The notes under the pieces are model-generated. The model was not told where the DNA came from. It saw only the letters and a program-made list of their open reading frames with translations, and searched no databases. Of a stretch of 59,588 nt of DNA, positions 8,865 through 16,617 are shown piece by piece. This DNA is from an uncultured Acetatifactor sp. (GTDB taxonomy: Bacteria; Bacillota; Clostridia; Lachnospirales; Lachnospiraceae). Made by a program: the position numbers and the translations under genes. Within the stretch, counting starts at the first letter, position 1. Each line of letters begins with the position of its first letter. The stretch is taken from NCBI GenBank assembly GCA_910584235.1, contig CAJTZD010000022.1, forward strand, positions 1 through 59,588, in the 5' to 3' direction.

Positions 8865-10121
8865 ATGACAGCAAAGGAAAGATTTGAATCCGCAAAAGAG
8901 ATTTACACCTCCTACGGCGTGGACGTGGAGGCAGCCATCAAAAAATGCATGGAGGCTCCCGTGGCGCTCCACTGCTGGCAGGGAGACGACGTGACCGGCT
9001 TCGACCATGACGGCCCCTTAACCGGCGGCATCCAGACCACCGGGGACTATCCCGGAAAGGCCAAGACCCCGGAAGAACTGATGCAGGACATGGATAAGGC
9101 TCTGAGTCTGATGCCCGGCAAGAAGAAGCTCAACCTCCATGCCAGCTACGCCATCTTTGAGCCCGGTGAGTTCGTGGACCGGGACAAGATTGAGCCCAAG
9201 CATTTCGCCAAATGGGTGGCGTTTGCAAAGGAGAGGAACATGGGCATAGACTTCAACCCCACATTTTTCTCCCATGACAAGGTAAAGGACGGCCTGACCC
9301 TTTCCAGCCCTGACGAGGAGACCAGGAAGTTCTGGATTGAGCATGGCAGGGCATGCGTCCGCATTTCCCAGTATTTTGCGGAAGAGACAGGCGTTCCCTG
9401 CGTCATGAATATCTGGACGGGGGATGGATACAAGGACATCCCGGCTGACCGTATGGGCCCCAGGGAGAGATACAAGGATTCCATTGAGCAGATTCTCTCT
9501 GAGCCCTTTGACAGGGACAAGGTAAAGCCCTGCGTAGAGTCCAAGGTATTCGGCATTGGCGTGGAGGCATACACCGTTGGAAGCGCCGAGTTCACTTTGA
9601 GCTTCGCCGCTACCCACGAGGGCTGCCTGCCGCTGATGGACAATGGTCATTATCACCCTACCGAGGTGGTGTCGGACAAGATTCCCGCACTGCTGTGCTT
9701 CTATCCGGAGATCGCCCTGCACATCACAAGGCCTATCCGCTGGGACAGCGACCATGTGGTGCTGTTTGACGATGAGACCAAGGAGATGGCAAAGGAGATC
9801 GTCAGATGCAACGGACTGGAGCGGGTCTATATGGCTCTGGACTACTTTGATGCCAGCATCAACCGGGTCTCCGCCTGGGCCATGGGATTCCGCAGTTGGC
9901 AGAAAGCTTTGCTCACCGCTATGTGCACGCCCAACGAGGCGCTAAAGAAGCTTCAGGACGAAAACCGTATGACTGAGCTGATGGTGGAGCAGGAGGCAGT
10001 GAAGACCCTGCCTTTCGGCGATGTGTGGAACGAGTACTGTGAGCGCTGCGGTGTGGTGTCCGACAAGGATTTCTATGCCGAGATCAGGAAGTATGAGAAT
10101 GAGGTGCAGTTGAAGCGGTAA
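8865..10121 (+). CDS. rhaA: L-rhamnose isomerase
   Basis: A 418-residue metal-dependent isomerase that converts L-rhamnose to L-rhamnulose. It starts with the family's typical helix then HCWQGDDVTGFD, followed by NLHASYA. Metal and substrate residues lie in the GIDFNPTFFSHDK segment, in the VMNIWTGDGYKD segment, and in LMDNGHYHPTE. The length equals that of other RhaA proteins. AGGAAGAAAGGAAG precedes the ATG. It acts before RhaB in the pathway although the gene lies second. Confidence 0.95.
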   Translation: MTAKERFESAKEIYTSYGVDVEAAIKKCMEAPVALHCWQGDDVTGFDHDGPLTGGIQTTGDYPGKAKTPEELMQDMDKALSLMPGKKKLNLHASYAIFEPGEFVDRDKIEPKHFAKWVAFAKERNMGIDFNPTFFSHDKVKDGLTLSSPDEETRKFWIEHGRACVRISQYFAEETGVPCVMNIWTGDGYKDIPADRMGPRERYKDSIEQILSEPFDRDKVKPCVESKVFGIGVEAYTVGSAEFTLSFAATHEGCLPLMDNGHYHPTEVVSDKIPALLCFYPEIALHITRPIRWDSDHVVLFDDETKEMAKEIVRCNGLERVYMALDYFDASINRVSAWAMGFRSWQKALLTAMCTPNEALKKLQDENRMTELMVEQEAVKTLPFGDVWNEYCERCGVVSDKDFYAEIRKYENEVQLKR

Positions 10122-10146
10122 GTTTTCGAAGATTTTTTGGGTTTTG

Positions 10147-10182
10147 CGGCCGGGGTGCCAGGTTTTTGGCTCCGGCCGTTTT
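10147..10182 (+). terminator. Terminator between rhaA and rhaD
   Basis: A strong GC-rich stem (CGGCCGG...CCGGCCG with an inner GCC/GGC pairing) is followed by four T residues. It should lower expression of the aldolase gene relative to the isomerase or give it separate control. Confidence 0.65.
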
Positions 10183-10211
10183 AGAATGGCAGGTTTGGTA
10201 AGGAGGATGAC

Positions 10212-11072
10212 ATGAATAGTATATTTGGCGTAAAGGTGATGGAGGACTATATCCGCATGTGCCATGACGGTGTGCGGCAGGGGTGGCATGAGCGGAACGG
10301 GGGGAATCTGACTTACCGGATGAAAGAGGAAGAGGTGGCGGAGTGCAGGCCTTATTTTAAGCATATGCCAGGCGACTGGGTGAAGATGGGGGTGGAGGCG
10401 GAGAACCTGAAAGGTGAGTATTTCATCTCCACGGGCAGCGGTAAGTTTTTGCAGAACGTGGGTCTGGAGCCCCAGAACAGTATCTGTATTGTGGAGATCA
10501 ATGAGGCCGGCGATGCTTACCGCATTGTCTGGGGGCTGGAGAACGGAGGCAGGCCTACCAGTGAGTTCCCCACCCATTTTATGAATCATTCCGTGCGGAA
10601 GCGTGTGACGGACGGCGCGAACCGGGTCATTTACCATGCCCACACTCCTTATGTGATTGCGCTGACTTATGTGCTGCCCCTGAAGTCGGAGGTGTTTACC
10701 AGGATGCTCTGGAAGAGCGCTACAGAGTGCTGCGTGGTATTCCCTGGCGGCGTGGGCGTGGTGCCCTGGATGGTGCCGGGAGGGGCGGAGATTGCGAAAG
10801 CCACCTGCGCGCTGATGGAGAAATATGATGCAGCCATCTGGGCTTTCCATGGGCTGTTTGTGTCCGGGCCGGATTTCGACACGGCTTTCGGCCTGATGCA
10901 TACCATCGAGAAAGCCGCCCAGATCGCGTCCGTCGCACTGGCCGCCACCGGCGGAAAGCCTCCCAGACAGGTGATCACGGATGAGAATCTGCGGGATATC
11001 GGCAGGGACTTTGGGGTAACGCTGAATGAGGAGATACTCAATTACGTGTCAGAGGATGATTTGTATTGCTGA
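10212..11072 (+). CDS. rhaD: Rhamnulose-1-phosphate aldolase
   Basis: A 286-residue class II aldolase that splits L-rhamnulose 1-phosphate into dihydroxyacetone phosphate and L-lactaldehyde. The zinc ligands are seen in YHAHTPYVIALTY and WAFHGLFVSG; FISTGSGKFLQN forms the phosphate site. Length and N-terminus (RNGGNLTYR block) fit RhaD. A strong AAGGAGGA site precedes the ATG. It completes the rhaB-rhaA-rhaD pathway. Confidence 0.95.
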   Translation: MNSIFGVKVMEDYIRMCHDGVRQGWHERNGGNLTYRMKEEEVAECRPYFKHMPGDWVKMGVEAENLKGEYFISTGSGKFLQNVGLEPQNSICIVEINEAGDAYRIVWGLENGGRPTSEFPTHFMNHSVRKRVTDGANRVIYHAHTPYVIALTYVLPLKSEVFTRMLWKSATECCVVFPGGVGVVPWMVPGGAEIAKATCALMEKYDAAIWAFHGLFVSGPDFDTAFGLMHTIEKAAQIASVALAATGGKPPRQVITDENLRDIGRDFGVTLNEEILNYVSEDDLYC

Positions 11073-11093
11073 TGTACAGGGGAATTTAGAAAA

Positions 11094-11140
11094 AGCCGCT
11101 CTGCCGCATACCATAAGACATGTTGCGGGGCGGCTGTTTG
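11094..11140 (+). terminator. Probable terminator of the rhamnose cluster
   Basis: An imperfect stem (AGCCGC...GCGGCT) downstream of rhaD is followed by a T-rich tail TGTTTGTG. It lies in the 157-bp gap between convergent rhaD and the PHP gene. Confidence 0.4.
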
Positions 11141-11229
11141 TGCGTCTGGCGATTAAAACGCATTTTGTAACAATATCTAGGCAATTTGGCGAAGATATGC
11201 CCTTTTCCGTATCATGGTCGCAATCACGG

Positions 11230-11943
11230 CTATGGCTCCGAGACAATAAGCCGCAGGGGGAATCCCATTTCCGCAACCAGAGCCGAGGCCGAGGCCACAT
11301 CGCCAATGTGTGTCCGGCCGTGGCTGTCGCTGGACAGGACGATGGGGCAGGAGAGGGCTTCGCAGGATTGCAGCAGCCGGATGGCATTGGCGCGGCAATC
11401 CAGGCGATAGCTGTCCGGAAGCAAGGACACATTGTTTAGTTCCGGCATCACGCCAAAGGACAGAGCGGCCTTTGCCAGTTCGCTGTAATCCACGGGAAAG
11501 CGGGAGTCGTCGCAGTGGCCGATGATTTTTACGTTCGGGTGGCGCATGGCGCGGATGTAGGCTTTGGTGTTCTCTACGGCGGAGCCGGAGGCGTAGATGG
11601 GACGGTGCATGCTTACGATGCAGTAGTCGAGATTCGTGAGAATCTCATCGGGAATATCCAAACGGCCGTCCTTGTCCAGGATATTGGCTTCCGCGCCATA
11701 GCGCAGATGGATGCCGAAGCGCTTTGGCTCGCATAAAAACAGGCTGCGGAAATAGGACAGGCCTGCGCTGCCCGGGCTGGCCGGGCCGTGGTCGCTGATG
11801 CCCAGCACTTTCATCTGCCGCTTTGCCGCTTCCCGGGCCAGGTCGGTGATGCTGTCTGTGGTGCCGTGGCCGCTGGCGCAGGTGTGGGTATGGAGGTCGG
11901 TCTTTTGATATGTAATTGTAGGATTTTGTATTGATTTCTCCAT
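11230..11943 (-). CDS. PHP-domain phosphatase (YcdX type)
   Basis: A 237-residue metal-dependent phosphoesterase of the PHP superfamily. Metal-binding motifs appear in order: DLHTHT, ISDHGPAS, a YGAEANI block, VSMHRP, GHCDDSRF and SSDSHGRTHIGD. This is the compact YcdX-like form, thought to hydrolyse small phosphorylated substrates. It is transcribed alone on the minus strand. The true substrate is unknown. Confidence 0.85.
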   Translation of the reverse strand: MEKSIQNPTITYQKTDLHTHTCASGHGTTDSITDLAREAAKRQMKVLGISDHGPASPGSAGLSYFRSLFLCEPKRFGIHLRYGAEANILDKDGRLDIPDEILTNLDYCIVSMHRPIYASGSAVENTKAYIRAMRHPNVKIIGHCDDSRFPVDYSELAKAALSFGVMPELNNVSLLPDSYRLDCRANAIRLLQSCEALSCPIVLSSDSHGRTHIGDVASASALVAEMGFPLRLIVSEP

Positions 11944-12083
11944 GTGTTATTCTGCCCTCTTGTGTCTCTATGGGAGCGGCTCTGCTGCATTGACAGGTTG
12001 AACCATCAGATAAAAAGGACTCGGAGAATTCGCATGTGTCAAAACAGATGAAAGGATGAAGCCGCAAAATGATTGTGTATACA

Positions 12084-12626
12084 TTATAACAGATCAGAAA
12101 TCCGGAGAATCAAGTCCCTGTAAATGCGGACGGGGATTTCGTCGTCAAAGGTATACTGGTTTGTATCGGATTCGTCCTCAAAATTATAGACCATAACGGT
12201 TCTGGTCTGGGGGTTCACAATCCAATATTCCCTGACGCCTGCCGTGCGGTATTTAAAAAGCTTGATGCCGTAATCCCTGTTGGAGTCCGTAGGGGAGGCG
12301 ATTTCGATGATCCAGTCGGGCGCGCCGTTGCAGCCGTATTCGTCCGGTTTGCTTTGATCGCAGATGACGGAAATGTCCGGTTCTACATAGGTTTTATTGT
12401 CTGCGTTGAGGAATACGGCGAATGGGGCGAGGAATACTTCGCAATCGCCTTTTTTATGGTCGATATAATTCGAGATTTTTCTGGCAGTCGCATAGGATAT
12501 CCGCTGGTGCACCGCCCTAGGCGGCGCCGTCATATACATCTGCCCGTCTATCAGCTCTGCCCTCTGTCCCTCAGGGAGGGCGTATATATCCTCAGTTGTA
12601 TAAATTTTTTTCTGTGTCAGTTCCAT
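12084..12626 (-). CDS. Uma2-family (DUF820) restriction-endonuclease-fold protein
   Basis: A 180-residue protein of the Uma2/DUF820 family, which has a PD-(D/E)XK nuclease fold. The core VEPDISVICD, then PDWIIEIASPTDSNRDYGIKLFKY and VREYWIVNP, carry the family's acidic and lysine residues. Such proteins are common in cyanobacteria and Clostridia, often singly, and their role is unsettled (transposon-linked nuclease or DNA repair have been suggested). A GGAGGAAAAA site precedes the ATG. Repeats lie directly upstream of it. Confidence 0.85.
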   Translation of the reverse strand: MELTQKKIYTTEDIYALPEGQRAELIDGQMYMTAPPRAVHQRISYATARKISNYIDHKKGDCEVFLAPFAVFLNADNKTYVEPDISVICDQSKPDEYGCNGAPDWIIEIASPTDSNRDYGIKLFKYRTAGVREYWIVNPQTRTVMVYNFEDESDTNQYTFDDEIPVRIYRDLILRISDLL

Positions 12627-12640
12627 TTATTTTTCCTCCA

Positions 12641-12686
12641 TTTCCGGATTTGGAACATACATTTTCCGGATTTGGAACATACATTT
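12641..12686. repeat. Two tandem 22-bp repeats upstream of the Uma2 gene
   Basis: The unit TTTCCGGATTTGGAACATAC, extended by AT, occurs at 12641 and 12663. It overlaps the leader of the minus-strand Uma2 gene, close to two helical turns apart. Confidence 0.8.
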
Positions 12687-12802
12687 TTCAGCAACTGCGA
12701 TTGTAATGCTTCTTCGTATATAGTATTGATTATACGGTGAAAACGGAATAATTTCAATAGGGAACGCAGCTTGTATTTTGGGCTGATATGGCAGAAATAG
12801 GC

Positions 12803-12855
12803 TTGACATAAGTACGACATTATGTTATATTTTAAACAGCCAACACGATGTCGTA
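12803..12855 (+). promoter_or_regulatory. Promoter and operator of the blaI-blaR1 pair
   Basis: TTGACA (12803-12808) and TATATT (12826-12831) are 17 bp apart, a near-consensus promoter. The half-site TACGACAT (12813-12820) lies in the spacer and its inverted partner ATGTCGTA (12848-12855) lies downstream of the expected start. Two BlaI-type dimers could bind here and block initiation. Confidence 0.7.
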
Positions 12856-12874
12856 TATTAAGGAGAGCGAAACT

Positions 12875-13258
12875 ATGCTGCAGCAAATATCGGATGCCGA
12901 ACTTGAAATCATGAAAATTGTATGGGGGAATACGGCGGAGGTCACATTGTTCCCCTATATCATGGACGGACTGGCGGCCAGGGGCAAGCCCTGCCAAAAG
13001 AATACCCTCATCGTGCTGCTGTCCCGGCTGATGAACAAGGGCTTTTTGAGGGCCAGGAAAATCGGACGGCGCAATGAGTACACTGCTTTGGTATCAGAGG
13101 CGGAGTACAGGGCGGTGCAGACGAGGAATTTTCTGGATAAAATCTATGAGGGGAGCGCAAAAGGTCTGGTTTCTAACCTGATCTTGGGGGATCTGCTGGC
13201 AGAGGAAGAATACGAGGAACTGGCGAGATTGCTGGAGAAAGGGAGGGAGAAAAGATGA
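12875..13258 (+). CDS. blaI: BlaI/MecI/CopY-family transcriptional repressor
   Basis: A 127-residue winged-helix repressor. It begins ISDAELEIMKIVWG, the family signature, and has a recognition helix region KNTLIVLLSRLMNKGFL followed by a wing (RKIGRRNEYTALV) and a dimerisation helix. It should repress its own promoter until cleaved after signalling by the adjacent metalloprotease. The ATG at 12875 follows AAGGAG at good distance; the ATG at 12848 lies inside the operator and is less likely. No beta-lactamase gene is next to it, so the trigger and targets may differ from classical Bla. Confidence 0.9.
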   Translation: MLQQISDAELEIMKIVWGNTAEVTLFPYIMDGLAARGKPCQKNTLIVLLSRLMNKGFLRARKIGRRNEYTALVSEAEYRAVQTRNFLDKIYEGSAKGLVSNLILGDLLAEEEYEELARLLEKGREKR

Positions 13259-14997
13259 GTACAGCTATGAAGATCTTTTTGTCCATGTCCTGCTCCGGCG
13301 GTCTGCTTATCCTGGCTCTGCTTTTGGGCGGGCGTGTTTTGAGAGACAAAATCAGTAGGCAGTGGCAGTATTATATTTGGCTTGTTGCGGTTTTGCGCCT
13401 GTTGCTTCCTTTCGGGCCACAGGTAAGCCTGCTGGGAAAAGCCTATCAGGCTGTGGATCAGGCCATAGCCCGGGCCGAGTCTCTGGCGCAGTCGCCGCAA
13501 GGGTGGTCGGCATCGTTGGCACAGTCACCGCAGCAGTCTGCATCACAGTCGGGGTCCGCATCACAGTCGGGGGCCGCATCGCAGCCGAAGTCTGCATCAT
13601 TGCAGTCGTCGTCGAAACAGTCCGATACAGTCGCTTCCGGAGGCCTGCCTGTCCCTGCTGTCGATTTGGAACAGAAAAGTGAAAGCATCGACAGCCTGGA
13701 AGACGATAAGGCAGCAATCCATTCATTCCGTGACATCGGCAGATTGCTCATCCGTCATCTCTGGCTGGTTTGGCTGATAGCTGCCATGGGTTTGCTGGTA
13801 CGGAAGATAACAATCTATCAGAGTTTTGTGCGGTATATCAATGCCGGATCCGCTCCGGTTTCCGATATGGAAACTTTGGACCGGCTTTCCATTGCGGTAG
13901 AACGGGCAGGCGTTAAAAAGCCCATAGAGCTATGCGTTAATTCCCTGATTTCCTCGCCGTTGCTGATTGGCTTTTTCCGGCCGTGTATCGTACTGCCCAG
14001 CGCAGATATTTCCGAAAAGGATTTTCAATATATCATCCTCCATGAACTGACCCACTACAAGAGAGGGGATATGTTCTACAAATGGCTGGTACAGATTACA
14101 GTCTGTCTGCATTGGTTCAATCCTCTTGTGCATCTCATGAGCCGTGAAATTGCCTGGGCCTGTGAGTTTTCCTGTGACGAAGCCGTCCTTGCCCAAATGG
14201 GCTGGGGTAGCGCCCGGGACTATGGCAAGACCTTGCTTGACGCCATGGCGGGAGTTGGAAGATACAGGGAAAATCCCGGCACTCTCACTTTGAGCGAAAA
14301 TAAGAAGTTATTGAAAGAAAGGTTAGAGGCGCTTATGAAATTTCGGGAGCGGTCAAAGGCAGTTAAGAGTATAACAGCCGCGCTGACTGTATGCGTGGTT
14401 CTGGGAGCGGCCTTTATGGGTATTTATACAATAGGGACTGCCGCAGGGGATGTCCGGGCGGCGCCCCTCTTTGGCACGCTGCCGGGCGCAGTCGGGGTAC
14501 TATCGGGCACAACTGGCACGCTGCAGGACACAACCGGAGCACTGTCGGGCTATATGACAGAGACGGAGGCGGCTGAACTGTTGGAAGACATGGGCGATGA
14601 CGATGATGACGGGCAGGAAACCGCAGGAGGCAGAATTTGGTATCCGCAGGTCATCCCCGTCAACCTGGAGACAATGGCAGAGGGAGAGATTGTCTGGCTG
14701 GGGGAATATACATTGTCAGATGGGGACAGGATTTGGTACGCCGTCACTGCGGAGGCCGGAAAGGGGCTGCAGGTCGGCTTTGCTAAGCCTGGGGACGAGA
14801 GCCTGAATGAGGTTTACTATTCCATGCACAATCTGCGCCAGGAGGGCGAGCCACTGGAATGCATTGCCTCCACAAAGTTCGGAGATCCTGCAGAGCCCGG
14901 AACTTATAGGCTGTTCCTGTGGGCGCCGGACGGTGCGCTGGAAAATGTGAGAGGCAGTATTTCTATCGGATTTAAGGCGGAGGCAGAGGCATATTAG
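13255..14997 (+). CDS. blaR1: BlaR1-type M56 family metalloprotease sensor
   Basis: A 580-residue membrane sensor/protease. The N-terminus holds membrane spans with RQWQYYIWLVAVLRLLLPF, then a long Ser/Gln-rich low-complexity linker (residues about 80-125, repeated ASQSG). The zinc site HELTHYKRGD is near residue 263, and the family's FNPLVHLMSREIAWACEFSCDE follows. A further membrane span near residue 375 leads to an outer C-terminal domain that is not a penicillin-binding domain. It overlaps blaI by four bases (ATGA), implying translational coupling. It likely cleaves the repressor on a membrane or envelope signal. Confidence 0.88.
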   Translation: MSTAMKIFLSMSCSGGLLILALLLGGRVLRDKISRQWQYYIWLVAVLRLLLPFGPQVSLLGKAYQAVDQAIARAESLAQSPQGWSASLAQSPQQSASQSGSASQSGAASQPKSASLQSSSKQSDTVASGGLPVPAVDLEQKSESIDSLEDDKAAIHSFRDIGRLLIRHLWLVWLIAAMGLLVRKITIYQSFVRYINAGSAPVSDMETLDRLSIAVERAGVKKPIELCVNSLISSPLLIGFFRPCIVLPSADISEKDFQYIILHELTHYKRGDMFYKWLVQITVCLHWFNPLVHLMSREIAWACEFSCDEAVLAQMGWGSARDYGKTLLDAMAGVGRYRENPGTLTLSENKKLLKERLEALMKFRERSKAVKSITAALTVCVVLGAAFMGIYTIGTAAGDVRAAPLFGTLPGAVGVLSGTTGTLQDTTGALSGYMTETEAAELLEDMGDDDDDGQETAGGRIWYPQVIPVNLETMAEGEIVWLGEYTLSDGDRIWYAVTAEAGKGLQVGFAKPGDESLNEVYYSMHNLRQEGEPLECIASTKFGDPAEPGTYRLFLWAPDGALENVRGSISIGFKAEAEAY

Positions 14998-15106
14998 AGA
15001 CGATTTTCATTGAATGTGGCGATTGCGGCCGGGCAGGTATCTTGTTGAAAAGTTTATTTGCAAGTGTCTGTGGCTTCCGGATTGCTGCTGTGAAAGGGCA
15101 AAGGAA

Positions 15107-15595
15107 ATGGAGCAGATTGAAATTTTATTTGGAGAAGTGGAAAAGGCGGTTTCCGTGATGCGCGAGGTTGCTGCGTGGGGGCGGGGGCGGGGATACCGGG
15201 TCTGGCCTGATGAATGGCTGACGGAGGAAGAGCTGATTACTCCCAATGCCCGGCCGGAGAATTTCTGTGTCGGAATGATGGCCGGAGAGATTGTCTGCGC
15301 TTTTATTTTGCAATGGGCGGACTCGGACTACTGGCCTGACGCACCCCAATATGAGGCCGCGTATCTGCATAAATTCTGTGTGCGCCGCAAGTTTGCCGGG
15401 ATGGGCATGACAGGCCTTGTCACGGAAGCGATCCGGGCAGAGTGCCGCAAACGTGGCATCCGATATATTCGCCTGGACACCGGATTAGATGAGGAGGCAG
15501 TCAAAAGCATTTATCTGAGCGCCGGCTATAAAATCGTGGACGTCGTAGATTGCCGGAACGGAAGAGCAATGGCATTGTATGAGTTGGAGGTGTAG
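15107..15595 (+). CDS. GNAT-family N-acetyltransferase
   Basis: A 162-residue acetyltransferase. The acetyl-CoA binding region reads CVRRKFAGMGMTGLVTEAI, a variant of the R/QxxGxG/A motif, followed by IRYIRLDTG and YLSAGYKIV. The N-terminal part (ELITPNARPENFCVGMMAGEIVCAF) fits the GNAT fold. Substrate unknown. I use the ATG at 15107, preceded by AAAGGA; a frame from 15014 exists but lacks a good site. Confidence 0.82.
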   Translation: MEQIEILFGEVEKAVSVMREVAAWGRGRGYRVWPDEWLTEEELITPNARPENFCVGMMAGEIVCAFILQWADSDYWPDAPQYEAAYLHKFCVRRKFAGMGMTGLVTEAIRAECRKRGIRYIRLDTGLDEEAVKSIYLSAGYKIVDVVDCRNGRAMALYELEV

Positions 15596-15663
15596 CAGTG
15601 TCGGATCAACTGTTGTTCCGGTTTGAGGCCATTTCGCGGTAGTTCCTTATAGCAAAAAAACAC

Positions 15664-15692
15664 TTGCTTTATAGTACTGAATATGGTACTAT
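15664..15692 (+). promoter_or_regulatory. hicAB promoter with inverted-repeat operator
   Basis: TTGCTT (15664) and TACTAT (15687) are 17 bp apart. ATAGTAC (15671-15677) and GTACTAT (15686-15692) form a perfect inverted repeat across the spacer and -10, suited to autoregulation by the HicB DNA-binding domain. Confidence 0.65.
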
Positions 15693-15741
15693 ATAGAAAA
15701 GGAGGTGAGGAGGTGCCTGCGACAGAAAAATTATTGACAAG

Positions 15742-15939
15742 ATGATAAGGCAGCCGAATGGGATTAGACCGGAGGAAGCAGATAAGGTACTAGCGGATTA
15801 TAGGTATGAAGCGGTTAGGCAGAAAGGTAGCCATAAGCATTATCTAAATAAAGAGACAGGAGACCTAATTACAATAAAACAAGAAAATCCGCTGAAGAAA
15901 GCATATGTTATTGATATACTGAACAGAATAGAGAGATAA
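15742..15939 (+). CDS. hicA: HicA-family mRNA interferase toxin (N-terminus frameshifted)
   Basis: A 65-residue HicA toxin that would cleave mRNA on ribosomes. The catalytic His is in QKGSHKHYLN and the DLITIKQENPLKKAYV segment is typical of this subfamily. The strong AGGAGG site belongs to an upstream GTG at 15713 whose frame reads PATEKLLTR and then meets TGA at 15743. That peptide is the normal start of this HicA type, so one base has been lost near 15740. The ATG at 15742 could restart translation without the first helix. The toxin may thus be weakened or expressed at low level. Confidence 0.75.
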   Translation: MIRQPNGIRPEEADKVLADYRYEAVRQKGSHKHYLNKETGDLITIKQENPLKKAYVIDILNRIER

Positions 15940-16033
15940 CAGGTCTATTCTGGATATGATAGATACTTAAGAGATTGCCAGATGGCAAATGTGTTACTAT
16001 GAAAGATTCTACTACTTAAATGAGAGGATAAAA

Positions 16034-16381
16034 ATGCTGAGAGTCGAAGATTACATGAAGCTTCCGTACACAAGAATAGTTCAGGAAATGAATGATGAAA
16101 GCGGACATTATTTTTATGGCCGGATTCTTGAACTGGACGGATGCCAGAGCACAGGGGACACAATAGAAGAACTATATGAAAGCCTCAATGAAGCAATGGA
16201 GGGATATATCGAGGTGAAACTGGAAAACAATCTACCGATACCAGAACCTGAGAGGGCAGACGATTATAGCGGGAAGTTCAATGTAAGACTTCCGAAGACG
16301 CTGCACCAGAGACTGGCAATTGAGGCTCAGAATGAGGGGGTAAGTCTTAATACCTTAGTGCTGTATAAGCTGGCGCTTTGA
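16034..16381 (+). CDS. hicB: HicB-family antitoxin
   Basis: A 115-residue antitoxin that binds HicA and represses its promoter. The partially degraded RNase H-like fold is seen in FYGRILELDGCQSTGDTIEEL, and the C-terminus (FNVRLPKTLHQRLAIEAQNEGVSLN) is a ribbon-helix-helix DNA-binding domain. GAGAGGA precedes the ATG. It lies 95 bp behind hicA and just outside the prophage boundary. Confidence 0.9.
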   Translation: MLRVEDYMKLPYTRIVQEMNDESGHYFYGRILELDGCQSTGDTIEELYESLNEAMEGYIEVKLENNLPIPEPERADDYSGKFNVRLPKTLHQRLAIEAQNEGVSLNTLVLYKLAL

Positions 16382-16399
16382 CTTTTGACGCGAATTATA

Positions 16400-16413
16400 T
16401 TGCGATGTCGCAA
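16400..16413. repeat. Copy 1 of the TTGCGAYGTCGCAA near-palindrome
   Basis: TTGCGATGTCGCAA lies 18 bp behind hicB. It differs by one base from the perfect palindromes at 18143 and 32848. Confidence 0.6.
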
Positions 16414-16439
16414 GGAAATGAACAGAGGAGAAATTTATT

Positions 16440-16487
16440 AAAAAGCTGTTGCTTAGCGGATGAAATATCGCCAAGCAACAGCTTTTT
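16440..16487. terminator. Terminator next to the prophage left end
   Basis: A perfect 15-bp stem (AAAAAGCTGTTGCTT with AAGCAACAGCTTTTT) works on either strand. It can end hicAB transcripts, and on the minus strand it directly follows the tRNA-like fragment, as a terminator would follow a tRNA gene. Confidence 0.85.
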
Positions 16488-16519
16488 CAATTGTTCAGTA
16501 CTGCGGCTTTCAATAAAAA

Positions 16520-16544
16520 TGGAAGCAAAGGGGCTCGAACCCTT
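16520..16544 (-). other. Probable attL: tRNA 3'-end-like fragment
   Basis: Read on the minus strand, a 5-bp T-stem AAGGG/CCCTT encloses TTCGAGC, followed by an acceptor half TGCTTCC and A. No 5' half or anticodon arm precedes it on the integrase side. Phages that integrate at tRNA 3' ends leave such a fragment at one end and a complete tRNA at the other, so the intact gene is expected at the right end outside the window. Confidence 0.55.
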
Positions 16545-16617
16545 GATTTTATGCCTGATAAACCCACCGTTCAAGCCATTTCCTTGATTCCGTGACAAAT
16601 TCTGTGACAAGATTTGC

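Noticed and set aside
12084..12626. Transposase or insertion sequence around the Uma2 gene
   Set aside because: No terminal inverted repeats or transposase gene are visible.
16378..16587. A 69-codon plus-strand frame ending in GLEPLILC-like sequence
   Set aside because: It runs across the terminator and the tRNA-like fragment; such peptides are a known false product of tRNA antisense sequence.
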